A DNA stretch of 42,194 bases. It comes from Dinochytrium kinnereticum (lineage: Eukaryota > Chytridiomycota > Chytridiomycetes > Chytridiales > Chytridiaceae). Position 1 is the stretch's first letter; every line of letters starts with the position of its first letter. The notes beneath the pieces were generated by a model. That model made no database searches. It worked only from the letters and a program-made list of their open reading frames with translations, and was not told the origin of the DNA. Location: positions 4,088 to 46,281 of the forward strand of contig JADGJT010000173.1 in NCBI GenBank assembly GCA_027604005.1, in the 5' to 3' direction. Below, piece by piece: positions 1 to 13,300 of the stretch. The position numbers and the translations under genes were made by a program.

Positions 1-269
1 CCAGTCTTCGGATCCTTTCCCAAAACCGCCAACTGCCCCTTGTAAATCGAATCCGCACCAACCTCCCCAGCATGGTCCACCCTCAGCATGGCCTCCAAAA
101 TCTCGCGCTGGCGTTCTGTCAGATCAAACTTTTTGTCAGAACTCGATGAGGCCGATGGTGAAGATAAATTGGATGCGGGGATGGATGTGGATGTATTTCT
201 GATGGTCAGGCATCGCGGTGATGACCTCTGGATGGGTCTAGCGAGGAGGGGTTGGATGGCCGATCGCAT
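1..269 (-). CDS. COQ7: COQ7, 5-demethoxyubiquinone hydroxylase (N-terminal part, cut by window edge)
   Basis: Mitochondrial di-iron monooxygenase that hydroxylates demethoxyubiquinone late in coenzyme Q synthesis, on the matrix face of the inner membrane. The minus-strand reading from an ATG at 269 stays open to the window edge (89 codons). The first ~45 residues are rich in Arg, Ser and Ala with almost no acid (starts MRSAIQPLLARPIQRSSPR), as expected of a mitochondrial presequence. The mature start then follows: ERQREILEAMLRVDHAGEVG and GADSIYKGQLAVLGKDP. The RVDHAGEvGA.{1,3}IY.GQ.AVLG block is the family hallmark, and the Glu in HAGE is the first di-iron ligand. The remaining ligands and the stop lie outside the window. 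No intron is needed in the visible part. It diverges from the small gene at 381. Confidence 0.92.
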   Translation of the reverse strand, partial: MRSAIQPLLARPIQRSSPRCLTIRNTSTSIPASNLSSPSASSSSDKKFDLTERQREILEAMLRVDHAGEVGADSIYKGQLAVLGKDPKT

Positions 270-380
270 GCTGTCTCTGTTGTTGGGTATGGTTTGGTTG
301 GTTGGTTGTTCCGCTGGCGAAATGGAATCTGACAATTTTTCTCTTTTTCCCGAACAACAATCGTTTTTGTTTCATCAAAC
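270..380. promoter_or_regulatory. Shared intergenic promoter between COQ7 and the BRAWNIN-like gene
   Basis: Only 111 bp separate the two divergent start codons (269 on minus, 381 on plus). Both products are mitochondrial inner-membrane proteins of the ubiquinone/complex III step, so a bidirectional promoter with common control is plausible (inference). The stretch holds a GGTTGGTTG-type repeat near 292-309 and a TTTTTCTCTTTTT tract near 335-347. I see no clear TATA box. Confidence 0.5.
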
Positions 381-688
381 ATGACCATGCCAGCTGCTCC
401 GTACAAGGCAAACCGGTTCATGATCTTCTCGGCGGTCTTTGCTGGGATGCTTATGGGTGAGGGTTTGGTTTGGAAAACATGCATGCTTTGTTTTTAAGGG
501 TTCTTGCGCGAACCACTCTTGAATGCATGCGTTTCTTCTTGTTGAGTGTTGATCAGTGGGGTTTACTTTTTTTCTTCTTCTTCTTCTCCTTCTTCTTCGT
601 CTTCTCAGGAGCGCAAAGCATGCACTGGATTCTCAGGCCTGATGTTTCTATTCCAGTGATTGTTGTGGACAAGAAGGACGACGAATGA
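381..688 (+). CDS. BRAWNIN/UQCC6-like 51-residue inner-membrane microprotein (two exons)
   Basis: Exons 381-456 and 609-688; intron 457-608 begins GTGAGG, ends TTCTCAG and contains a TTC/TCC-rich tract. Spliced, it encodes 51 residues. A short N-terminus (MTMPAAPYKANRF) precedes one hydrophobic segment (MIFSAVFAGMLMGAQ, residues 14-28), then HWILRPDVSIPVI and an acidic/basic tail KKDDE. Vertebrate BRAWNIN (UQCC6) is a ~70-residue inner-membrane factor for complex III assembly with the same order: MPA start, one membrane segment ending in GA, then H...RPDLTIPEI. That match to the RPD[LV][TS]IP motif is the basis of the call. The second exon has no ATG suited to a separate gene, and the splice restores frame exactly. 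The main doubt is shortness: a 51-residue match is weak statistically. It shares its promoter with COQ7, which fits a respiratory role. Confidence 0.72.
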
Positions 689-1340
689 ATGTCCCAAATA
701 CAATGACCAGCCGACTGAATACCCATCCATTCACTGTACCCATCCATCCGCCTCGGCAAGCCAAGTCATCGTTCGCACACCCTTGCAGCCAGCAAGCAGG
801 GGCAACCTCCTTTCCAGCGCGCCTGTGTAAGCATTTCAAGCGATGCGATGCTGTGTCGTTTACTCAAAAGGCGACTGTGCCAGTCTATTGTAACACACGT
901 AATAGAAATTGTCAATCCTCAAGTGGGAGTGACTTGTCAAAAGTTGTTTCTTTCGCCTTCCCCCCAAACATCCCTCACACCTCAGAAGATCCAGCGACAC
1001 TCCCCCCCCCCCGCAGCGTTGATTGAGCTTGCGGCTAACTAATTCGGCATCTGTGCGTTGCTGATTTGTAAACTGTTGTTTTTCTTCAAGATCGGGTGAG
1101 TTGGGCCTTAGAGTGCTTGCCAGGGGAATGATCTGGGCTCTAACTACGATACCGAAAAGAGTTCATCAGAAGGCAACGCTCGCAACAACAACAGCAACAA
1201 CAGCTTTTGCTGGCTGGCCAGCTGGAAGAGAAAGGGAAGAAGAAAGACGAAAAAGTGATTAGGAGTTTCAAAATAGAAGGAGAAGGTCGGGGGATCGACT
1301 GCAAACATCACCTGGATCCACTCGCCACAGAGTCTTCAAA
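689..1340. other. Intergenic region and probable dynein 5' leader
   Basis: No gene could be supported here. The first ~150 bp probably hold the 3' UTR of the small upstream gene. Visible features are an 11-base C run (1002-1012), a CAA/CAG-rich stretch (about 1181-1204) and a purine-rich AAGAAGAAAGA stretch (about 1236-1250) before the dynein start. Open frames in this stretch overlap each other and show no family motif. Confidence 0.5.
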
Positions 1341-4300
1341 ATGGCTGAGCTTGGATCGAAATCAAACCTTCACAGGTCCAACAACAACCTTGGATATCAT
1401 GATGGAGACCTGAAGAAGAAGGGAGGCGCCGGGCAGAATCAGATGGAGAAGAAGAGGGCAAGTTTGGATGCGAGGCATAGGTTCTTGCTTGAAAAGTTTT
1501 CGCAGTATGTTGATGAGAAACCTGCGGGGCTTGAGAACTCGTTGTTGATTGGGAACAAGCTTGATGTTGTTAACGACTTTTTTGCGGATGGGGGGTCGAA
1601 GAAGGTCATGTTCTTCTGGCAGGCCGCGCCAAAGGTATGAGTATAAACGTTTGTCCACTTGTTTATTGATCTGTGTTGCGCGTTGTTTCTTTCTCCTCGC
1701 TGATTCAAAAGGACGACACGATCAATACAAAGACCGCTCCAATTCTGTTGGGACAGAGTCAACAAAAAACAAATACCCTCATCGTCACCAATGGCGCTCG
1801 GGAGGGTATAACCGGCACGGGCTGCTTTTTCATCAGACCTAGCACGAAGCCAATCACCATTCAAAACGTCTTTACGGATATCTGCTTTGGTCTTATCCAG
1901 CCCAACATTCTTCCATCACTCACGGTGATGGTGAAGCATGTTGTGATGCCTGCGCTTAAGGCACAGGTAAAAACAAATGTTCCTCTTTCTTCGTTGTTTA
2001 ACTTTTTTTTTTTTCGTTTCCGGCGGTGATGTAGGAGAACTGGGGAGTGTTGAACAGACAAAAAGATGAATCCGTCAAGTCCTTTATGGAGGTTCTTGAA
2101 CGTTTCGTGAATGATCTGGATGTTGCCATGGTGAACCTCCATGACTCGGTTCAACTGCATCCAACAACTATCGATCTGGATGCATACAAAAAACCATCGG
2201 ATTACGCCAACGCAGCGCACAATCCTGATGTCGTGAACGCCCTCGAAGGTGATTTTAAAAGTCCCAGACTCTATTTGTCCACCACCCAGCGCTTACAATG
2301 CCTTCCTTCTGTTTTCTTTTAAACCCCGAAATACTCTAGGCCTCGTAAACGAATGGTGCAAGCAGATTGAGCAGGTTCTCGCGGAATCCGAGCAAATGCG
2401 AAAAGAAGCGGATGACATTGGCCCGAATGCCGAGCTTGCTCATTGGAAAGCACGGATGGTCAAATTCAACAGCATCACAGACCAGCTCAAGTCTCCCAAC
2501 TGCAAAAAGGTGATTGGGATCTTGAACGCTGTCAAGTCTAGGGCTTTGCTTAAGACTTGGAAGGATCTTGACAATAGGGTTACGGATGCTGCTAATGAGT
2601 CTAAGGTCAGTTTCAATTTTCTTCTTTTCTTAACTTTTGCTGGATTATTTTGTTGGTTTTTCTGATGGTTGGATTAGGATAACGTGAAATATTTGTACAC
2701 ATTGGAGAGATTCTATGACCCTCTTTACTCTTGCGATCCTATCGGAATGATTCCCGCTATTCCTGGATTGATCAATGCGATCAAGATGATTTACAGGTTT
2801 GTTGAATGAATGAGATCATCCAGAAAACGCTTACTCTCTTACCAGCATATCACGATACTACAATACCTCTGAGCGTATGACGTCGCTCTTTGTAAAGGTG
2901 ACCAACCAGATGATCACTAGCTGCAAAGAGTTCATCTACAAAGACGGCGGCTCTAAATTGTGGGATCAGGATAGAACCGTTCTCGTAAAGAAGCTGACAG
3001 ATTGCATCAAGCTTAATGAGGCATACCAAAGATGCTTCCATGAGACAAAGGTAAATATGTATTGTAGCTTTAAATGCTAGTTTCTTACCCAACGCAAACC
3101 AGAAACGTCTCCAAGAAACTCCCCACGAGAAACAGTTCGACTTTTCTGAGATGTACATCTTTGGAAAATTCGACGCCTTCTGCAAACGCATTCAAAAGGT
3201 CATTGATATGTTCAGCGTGATTGAGAAGTTCTGCCTCCTCGAAAAACTCGGCATTGAAGGGATGGACTCCCTCATCAGAAAGTTCTCAAACATCATGATG
3301 CAAATGCAACGAAAACCCTACGATATTCTTGACCACCGTAAAATGGAGTACGACTCTGACTATTCCACGTTCAAGAAACAAATCTCGGACCTTGAGGCGA
3401 ATTTGCAGCAGTTTATTGATCTGTCGTTTGAGCACATCACCAGCACTGAGCAGTCGTTGAGTTTGTTACTCAAATTTAGTCAGATTAAGGACATGCAACT
3501 TGACCTCGAGTCAAAGTACCATGCTGTCTTTGTTCACTACACCCGAAAAGATCTAGAGGGAGTTCGAAAGCTTTACCAAAAGTACAAGGACGGTCCACCG
3601 ATTCCTCGCAACACCCCACCCGTGTCTGGAGCCATCGCGTGGGCGCGGCAGTTGTACCGGCGCATCGAGAACCCCATGAAGCAATTCAAGACCAACACTT
3701 CGGTTCTCGAATCGTCTGAGGCCAAGAAACACATTCGAAATTACAACAAGCTTGCACGCGCTTTGATCGAGTTTGAGCTACTTTGGCATCGGTCATGGTA
3801 CAATATTGTTGAGCAGGCTAAAACGGGTCTTCAGGCCACCCTTCTCGTTTCAGACCCTGATGGAAACCTCTACGTCAATTTCGATCCTCAGATTATTCAA
3901 CTGATCAAAGAGACAAAGCTTCTTCTTCGATTGGGTCTTGAGGTTCCTGACTCGGTTCGCAACGTCTGCCTAAAGGAGATGTACTACAAGGGCCTTTACA
4001 GCGGTCTCCGTCACATTCTAAACAGCAAGAAACGCGTCTTAGAGAGGGTGTCTAACATCTTGAGACGCGCTATGGGACCCCACATTGATGAGCTTGATAG
4101 GGCACTGCAGCCTGGTTTGACGGCGTTAACATGGACGTCGCTGAACCTCGATAATTACCTTGCGGCCAATCATCACCAACTGGCGAAGCTTGAAGAACTC
4201 GTTGACAAGCTTCTCGATATTACAGAATGCCGTATCAACAATGGTGTTCGGAGAATCGCAGAGTTGTCCCTATGCGAAGTTCCTGCTGAGAATGAGCAGT

Positions 4301-7300
4301 GGACCGTCGAGTTCTTCCTTGAGCGAACAGAGAGTCGATGCACTTCGGTGTTGCAGTCGATTAATAACCGTAGTAACTTGATCGAAGGGGCTACAAGGGA
4401 CATGATCCTCGAGTTATCGAAAGGGGTTCCAATGCCTTTGACTCAGGATTTGAAACTCTCTTACGAGAGCGTGTATTATCACTTCAACTTTCAAAACTTT
4501 GAGGCGCTCGTCCAGTGCACAAAGGGTACAGTCGATCTTCTTCGATCAAGACTCGGAAATTACACGAGCAACCAGTACGGGAAATCTGGGACGCAACGGC
4601 CTTTTTTCAAGGCCGAGCTTGTTCTTCTCATTCCTAACGTCGTGCTGCAACCAAAGTTAGAGGATATTCAGGGAGCACTGAATAGAGCTGCTAGCATGGT
4701 TGTTGAGGTTTCAAAGAAATTGACTTTGAATTGGAAGGTTTTCCTCAACTCTCCGGAGGACCATGCAACAGCTCACTACCCTGAAGACACGTCTCAAGTC
4801 GCCAACAACAAGGACGTGATGAAAGTTTTGGTCATGCTGAGCTCAACTGTTAATTCGATGAAAAAGGACGTTGAGCTTCATCGAGAGCAGTTCGCAAAGT
4901 TTGATTTCTTGTGGAAGGATGACAAGAATGAGACGATTCAGAATTTCCTGAAGAACAATCCTACCATCGGTGATTTCGAGCAGGAGATCAATCGGTATGA
5001 GTCAATTGAGAAAGAGATTTCGGAGATTCCCCTCACGACTCAAATTGGGTTGCTTCTCATTTCGTCCGAGCCGTTGAAGCTGGCCCTTATCTCTGAGACT
5101 AAGGATTGGAAGCAGCAGTACGGGTTGAACTTGAACCGTAAGGTTAAGCTTGACATGGAACAGCTTATCGAGTATATGGATAATAAGACTGTCAGGCTAA
5201 GTCGAAAGATTTCCGACATCGATGATTTGAGGCTCGCCGTTCAAACCCTAAGTGAGATCCGAGAGACCGAGGTTGATATAGACATGAAGGTTCAGCCGAT
5301 TGAAGAAGCCTACCTCTTGTTAACCAAACACAACGTCTCCGTAACTAAAGAGGAAACTGAAATGGTCGACTCGTTACGGTACAGTTGGAAGAAACTGAAG
5401 CAACTGGTTATTGAAGTCCAAACGCATCTCAGCAAGATTCAGCCAGTCTTCAAGGCAGATCTCATCAACGCTGTTCAGAAATTTGCTCAGGATGTTAAGG
5501 ATTTCACTGTCGAGTACACTGAGAACGGGCCTATGGTTGGGAGCATCCCTCCAAAGACAGCCTCGGAGCGTCTCAACGTCTTTCAGCGAGCGTTTGATGA
5601 ACTGAATCGCAAGTGGGAGACATACTCAGCGGGTGAGGAGCTTTTCTCACTTCCAGTGACTCCGTTCCCAACACTCGTGAGGGTGAAGAAGGAGCTAAGG
5701 CTCTTGCAAAACCTATACTCGCTCTATAATGACGTTCTTGAGAAAAGAGCGAGTTATAATGAAACGCTTTGGGCCGATTTGAATTTGGAACGCATCAACA
5801 ACGATATGATGGATTTCCAGAACAAAATCAAGAAATTGCCAAAAGCTATTAAAGACTGGGACGCGTTCTTGGAATTGAAGAAGATTGTAGACGATCTTAC
5901 TGGAAAAGTGCCGTTGTTGGAGATGGCGAGCAACAAGGCAATGCAAACCCGTCACTGGGACTCTATCATGAACATCACATCAACTCAATTCAACCTCGAC
6001 CCCGAGATGTTCTACCTCCGAAACCTGCTTGACGCCCCACTTGTAGAGCATCGTGAGGATATTGAAGACATCTGTACCGCTGCTGTGAAGGAAGCCGATA
6101 TAGAAGTGAAGTTGAAGCAGACTGTTGCAGAGTGGGAGGACAAATCTTTCACACTTGCTGGGTTTAAGACGAGAGGAAACCTGATCTTGAAACCTAGCTC
6201 TACTTCTGAGATCATCTCTCAGATGGAGGATTCGTTGATGACACTGGCCTCACTCATGTCCAACCGATACAACGCGCCATTTAAGCAGGAGATTCAAACA
6301 TGGGTTCACAACCTTTCTACGGCGTCTGAGGTTATCGAAAACTGGCTTGCTGTGCAAAATCTTTGGATCTATCTTGAGGCTGTGTTTGTTGGAGGTGATA
6401 TCGCAAAGCAAATGCCAAAGGAGGCCAAACGTTTCAGCAATATTGATAAAAGTTGGTGCAAGATCATGGGGTTGGCGAATGAACACCCAAATGTAATTCA
6501 ATGTTGCGTTTTGGATGAGACCATTGCGAATCTTTTGCCGCATCTCACTGAACAGCTCGAGCTTTGCCAGAAGTCGTTGTCTGGGTACTTGGAGTCAAAG
6601 CGAGCCATTTTCCCTCGGTTCTACTTCGTATCTGACCCGGCGCTTCTTGAAATTCTTGGGCAGGCTTCGGACTCTCACACGATTCAGGCACATCTCAAAT
6701 CTGTGTTTGATAACGTCAGCAGTGTGGCGTTCCATGAGAAAGAATACGACAAGATCCTAGCCATGGAATCTGCTGAAGGTGAACGAGTGGCTTTGAGCAA
6801 ACCTATGCTTGCGACTGGAAACGTTGAAGCCTGGCTTGGAACCTTGCTGACCTCGATGCAAGCCTCTATCAACGACATTGTTCGTGAAGCAGCTTCGAGG
6901 ATGAATGATATGCCGCTCCAAAAGTTTTTGGATGAGTACCCCGCCCAGATTGGGTTGCTCTGCCTTCAGATTCAGTGGACGATGTTGTCCGAGGAGGCTT
7001 TAACAAACTCCAAGTCTGATAAGAAGAAGATGGCGGCGACAAACCAGAAGATCACGGAGATCTTAAACAGTCTGATTGAGGTCACCACCAGGGATCTCAC
7101 CAAGATGGATCGAACAAAGTACGAGACGTTCATCACTATTCAAGTGCATCACCGTGATGTGTTCGAGAAGCTCTATAAGGCTCACGTTAAGAGCCCGGAA
7201 GATTTTGAGTGGTTGAAGCAGGCTAGATTTTACTGGCACGAAACTAAAGATTGCTGTATCGTGTCCATCACCAACTTTGACTTCCGCTACCAATGCGAGT

Positions 7301-10300
7301 ACCTTGGCTGCACGGACCGTCTTGTCATTACTCCCCTCACCGACCGATGCTACATTACCCTTGCGCAAGCCCTCGGAATGTCACTGGGAGGCTCTCCCGC
7401 TGGCCCCGCTGGAACAGGCAAAACAGAATCCGTAAAAGATTTGGGTAAAAACTTAGCCAAGTGGGTCGTAGTCTTCAACTGTTCAGATCAAATGGATTAC
7501 CGTGGATTGGGCCGTATCTTCAAAGGTCTTGCTCAGTCTGGTTGCTGGGGATGTTTCGATGAGTTTAACAGAATTGAGCTTCCCGTCTTGTCTGTCGCTG
7601 CCCAACAGATTGGATGTGTCTTCTCCGCTCGAAAGGAGAGGAAGTCGAGCTTTATCTTCACGGATGGAGATACTGTTGATTTGAACCCTGAGGTCGGAAT
7701 GTTTATTACGATGAACCCCGGTTATGCTGGTCGTGTCGAGCTCCCCGAGAACCTAAAGGTTCATTTCCGTTACGTCGCAATGATGGTTCCCGATCGACAG
7801 ATTATCATTCGTGTTAAGCTTGCCGGTTGTGGTTTCATCAGTAACTTAATTCTGGCGAAAAAGTTCTTTGTGCTATACCGTCTTTGCGAGGAGCAGCTGT
7901 CAAAACAGGTTCACTACGACTTCGGGTTAAGGAACATCTTGTCCGTGCTGAGAACTTGTGGATCCGTTAAGCGTGCTAGCCCAGAAGACAGTGAAAACCT
8001 CATCATTATGCGTGTGTTGCGTGACATGAATCTATCAAAGCTTGTTGATGAAGATGAGGCGCTGTTCTTGTCCCTCGTGAACGATCTATTCCCTGGGCTT
8101 ACGGCAAAGAAAGCTTCATACCCCAACATTGAGTCTGCCGTTGATCAGCAGTTGTCCGAAGCAAATTTGATCAATCACCCACCGTGGACGCTTAAGGTTA
8201 TCCAACTTTATGAAACCGCTAGGGTGCGGCACGGTATCATGGTGTTGGGACCTACTGGAACCGGGAAAACCAAGTGTATCAATTCGCTCCTAAAGGCTAT
8301 GACAGTGTGTGGAGATCCCCACAAAGAGCTTCGAATGAACCCTAAAGCCATAACGGACTACCAAATGTTCGGTCGGCTCGATGTCGCTACAAACGACTGG
8401 ACAGATGGTATCTTCTCCAGTTTGTGGAGGAAGACCTTAAAGAAGAAGGGTGAGACCGTATGGATTGTGCTAGACGGTCCTGTCGATGCTGTCTGGATTG
8501 AGAACCTTAACTCTGTGCTCGACGACAATAAGTGCCTGACCCTTGCCAATGGTGATCGTATTCCCATGTCAAGCTCTTGCAAACTAACGTTCGAGGTTCA
8601 CTCCCTCCGTAACGCGTCACCTGCAACTGTGTCGCGGTGTGGTATGATTTATATCGGTATCACGGCTCTCACATGGGACATTGTATTGCAATCTTGGTTC
8701 AAGAGCCGTCTTCCTCAAGAGGTAGCTATCTTAGAGCCCTTGTTCAACAGCAGCTTTGGTATCGCAAATCAGTTCCTCATGCTTGAGCTTCACCCCAAGA
8801 TGATAATCGCAAAGGTCACTTACGTGTCAAATGTGTGTACTTTGCTCAGCGGGCTCATTCCAAAAGCTGAGGCGAACAAGTCACAGATCTCCGCAGACTA
8901 TATGGAGAGGCTCTACATTTTCGCAATGTTCTGGAGTTTGGGTGCTCTTCTTGAGCTCGATGAAAGGAAAAAGCTTCAGGCATTCCTTTTGGAGAAGGCT
9001 CCTGATTTGAAATACCCACCACTAGATCCTGCCTCCCAGGATACTTTCTATGAGTACTTTGTTTCGGAGACTGGACAGTGGATGCACTGGAAAGAGCGTG
9101 TACCCAGCTGGGCGTACCCTCAGGATCATACTCCAGAATTCTCCAGCATCATTATTCCTACAGTGGACAACGTCCGTACCGAATTCCTAATGGAGACCGT
9201 GATCAAGCAGCAGCGATCGGTTCTTCTTATAGGTGAGCCTGGTACTGCAAAAACGGTGACGATTCGAAAGTACCTTGCAAAATTGACTCCGGAGACCCAC
9301 CTCTATAAGAACCTTTCGTTCTCCAGTGCTACCACCCCAATGATTTTCCAGAGGACGGTTGAATCTTACCTTGACAAGCGAATGGGATCGACTTATGGTC
9401 CTCCAGCTGGAAAGAAGATGATTCTTTTCATCGATGATATCAATATGCCTGAGATCAACGAATGGGGTGACCAGGTCACTGGTGAAATTGTTAGACAGCT
9501 TATGGAGTGGCAAGGATTCTATTCACTTGACCGACCTGGTAAGCAAAAATTGCTTTACTCAATATAGCAGAATGTTTCTAACACATATTTATATTAAGGT
9601 GACTGGACCGGTATCGTTGATCTGCAATACCTCGCTGCTATGATGCACCCCGGAGGAGGCCGTAACGACATTCCCAGTCGCCTAAAACGTCAGTTTATTG
9701 TCCTGAATTGTACCATCCCATCAGATGTCTCTGTAGACAAGATTTTCGGCACGATGTTAGAGGGGCATTTCTCGGCGGCTAGGAAATTTACTGAGGATGT
9801 GAGCGCGCTTGCCGCGAGATTGCCCGGAATTACCCGAAGGCTGTGGCAGATGACAAAGAATAAGATGTTGCCGACACCCGCAAAGTTCCACTACATTTTC
9901 AACCTTCGTGATCTCAGTCGTATCGTTGAAGGAATGTTGAACTCTCACGCCGAAGAGATTAGCTCGGTCAAGCTATTGCTTAATTTGTGGGAGCATGAGT
10001 GTTCTCGTGTCATTCCGGATCGATTTATTACCTCTGAAGACGTTGACTGGTTTAATAAGACCCTTACTAATATCGTCACGAAAGAAATAGGAGAAGATTA
10101 CGGCCCTATTGTGGCTTCTAAAAGTCTATTCGTAGACTTCCTGAGAGAACCACCTGAGGTAGAAGATCCTGACGTGGAAATCGACTTGGAAGCAATAAAA
10201 GTCTACGAAAAAGTTCCCAGCTTTGATGTGCTACGTGAGCGGCTGATGGATTATATGAAGCAGTACAACGAAGCAATTCGCGGATCTAAGATGGACTTGG

Positions 10301-13300
10301 TGCTATTCGAAGACGCTATGAAGCATATTGTGCGAGTGTCAAGAATAATCAGAACTCCTCGTGGAAACGCCTTGCTTGTCGGTGTCGGTGGATCAGGAAA
10401 GCAGTCTTTGACGAAACTGGCCGCATTTATTGCCAAGAGCCAAGTCTTCCAGATTGCGATCTCGAAAAACTATGGTGTTTCTAACCTCATGGAAGACTTG
10501 AAATTTATGTACAAGATCGCCGGAGCTAATGGAAAGTCGCTTACGTTCATCTTTACCGATAATGAGGTCAAGGAAGAAGGTTTCTTGGGATACATTAACA
10601 ATATTCTTACTTCCGGTGAAATCACCAACCTCTTCCCGAAGGACGAGATAATTTCGATATCGTCAGACCTTCGCCCTGCCCTAAAGAAGGCGCGACCAAC
10701 AGTAATGGACACTATAGAAAACTTATGGCAGTTCTTCATCGACCGAGTGAAGGCAAACCTTCATGTTGTGCTCTGCTTCTCACCCGTTGGTGATAAATTC
10801 CGAAACCGGTCATTAAAGTTCCCTGGCCTCATCAGTGGTTGTACTATGGATTGGTTTACTCGCTGGCCCAATGAGGCTCTTCGAGCTGTAGCTGAGAAAT
10901 TTGTTGGTGAGATGGATATTGTAGGCAGTGAGGCTACAAAGAAAGAAGTAGTCTACCATATGGCATTTGTTCACGACTTAGTGACAGAGGCTTGCGACAA
11001 TTACTTCTCCCAATTCAGAAGGCGGACCCATGTCACTCCTAAGTCGTACCTCTCCTTCCTTTCCTCGTACAAAAGTCTATACAATAGCAAGAGGTCTGAG
11101 GTCGGTGGATCATCTGATCGCATGAACATGGGTCTTTCAAAACTGATCGAGGCTTCTAAATCCGTGGCGATGCTTCAAGAACAGCTTGTAGTAAAGGAAA
11201 AGGAGCTTGCTGTGGCGTCAAAGCAGGCCGATACCGTGCTCACTGAAGTGACGGCTTCTACCGCTTCCGCCGAGAAAGTGAAGGATGCTGTATACAAGGT
11301 GAAGACAAAGTCTGAGGCTATCGCAAACACGATCAAGGCAGATAAGTCTTTTGCCGAGTCTCAACTTGAGGCAGCGAAGCCTGCTCTGGAAGAAGCAACG
11401 AACGCCCTTAACTCGATTCAGGCGTCGCACATTTCAACTGTTCGTAAGCTTGCCAAACCACCCCACTTGATTATGAGGATTATGGACGGTGTGCTTTTGC
11501 TTCAGAAGAGAAGAGTCGATGCAGTAACTCAAGATCCGGATAAGCCTTGCGCAAAGCCATCGTGGGGTGAAGCTCTTCGACTAATGTCTGCGTCTGATTT
11601 CTTGACATCTCTTACGACTTTTGGGAAGGATGAGATTAATGAGGAAACCACCGAACTTTTGGAACCCTTGCTCGAGATGCCTGACTTTAACCTCGAAGGT
11701 GCTAAAAAGGTGTCCGCCGACGTGGCTGGTCTTGCTTCATGGGTAAAAGCTATGGCTTTCTACTTCTCTATCAACAAAAAGGTTATTCCCTTAAAAGCGA
11801 ACTTGATCGTGCAAGAGGCCAGGCTTCAGGTCGCCATGAACGATTTGAACAAGGCACAGCAGGCTCTTGATGAGAAGCAGGCGGAGCTTGACGACTGTAA
11901 GGAGAAATACAATTCAGTGATTGCCCAAAAGCAGGCTTTACAAGCGGATGCAGACAGCTGCAAAAGAAAAATGAATGCCGCAACAGCTCTTATTTCAGGT
12001 CTTAAAGGAGAAAAAGATCGATGGACGATTCAAAGTAAGGAGTTTGGAGAGCGAATTGGAAGACTTGTGGGAGACGTCATCTTGGCTGTTGCTTTCCTAT
12101 CCTACAGTGGTCCCTTCAATCAAACCTTCCGGTCTCAGCTTCTGAGTGATTGGAAGAAAGAACTCGTCAGAAGAAAGATTCCTCACACGGAGGATCTGGA
12201 CATCATCGGGCTTCTAGTAGATAATACCACTGTGGGAGAGTGGAATATTCAAGGTTTACCCACGGACGAGCTTTCCACACAGAATGGTATTATTGTCACT
12301 AAAGGAACGCGTTATCCTCTTTTGATTGACCCTCAGACGCAGGCGAAGGCGTGGATCAAGAACAGGGAAGGAAATAACAAGCTTCAAGTTACAAGCTTGT
12401 CGAGCAAATACTTCCGTCAGCACGTCGATGATTGCGTCAGCCAGGGCCGACCTCTCTTGATTGAAGATGTAGAAGAAGCTCTAGACCCTACTTTGGATAA
12501 TATCCTTGAAAAAAACTTAATCAAAGCTGGTCGGTCTTTCAAGGTTGTCTTCGGAGATAAGGAGATTGATTTCTGTGAGGGATTCAGTCTGTTTATTACA
12601 ACCAAACTTCCGAACCCGAACTACAACCCCGAAATTTACGCAAAATGCAGTATTATCGATTTCACTGTCACTCACAAAGGTCTAGAAGAGCAGCTCCTCG
12701 GTCGTGTCATCATGAGAGAAAAGCAAGAGCTCGAAACCGAGAGGTCAAAGCTTATGGAGGAAGTTAACTCTAATAAGAGGAAGATGAAGCAGCTTGAAGA
12801 CAACTTACTTGAGAGATTAACATCGACAAAAGGATCCCTCGTCGATGATGAATCCCTTATCGAGGTACTGGCCGTTACAAAAACAACGGCAGAGGAAGTG
12901 AATGAGAAGCTAGTTGTGGCCGCCGACACGCAGAAGAAGATCAGTATCGCCCGAGAGGAGTATAGACCAGTCGCTAGCCGTGGAAGTATTATTTATTTCC
13001 TTATCGCTGAGATGAGTATGGTGAACCCCATGTACCAAACCTCTCTGAAGCAGTTCCTGGGGCTATTTGACGAGAGCATGGAAAAGGGCGCACCTTCACC
13101 AATTCCGAGCAAGCGCATTCAGAACATTATCGAATACTGCACGTTCCGCGCATTTTCGTACATCACTCGAGGCTTGTACGAAGTCCATAAGGTCCTTTTC
13201 GTGCTTCTTCTGGCCCTTAAGATCGATATCTCTACTAACAAGGTGACACATGAAGAGTTCCGATGCTTTATTAAGGGAGGTGCTGCGCTTGATATCAATG

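Noticed and set aside
1207..1413. Open frame overlapping the dynein start, seeming to extend it upstream
   Set aside because: It is in a different frame from the dynein ATG at 1341 and has no ATG start; the dynein-like sequence begins at 1341.
1439..1864. 141-codon minus-strand frame
   Set aside because: It lies opposite dynein exons 1 and 2 and their intron; no family similarity.
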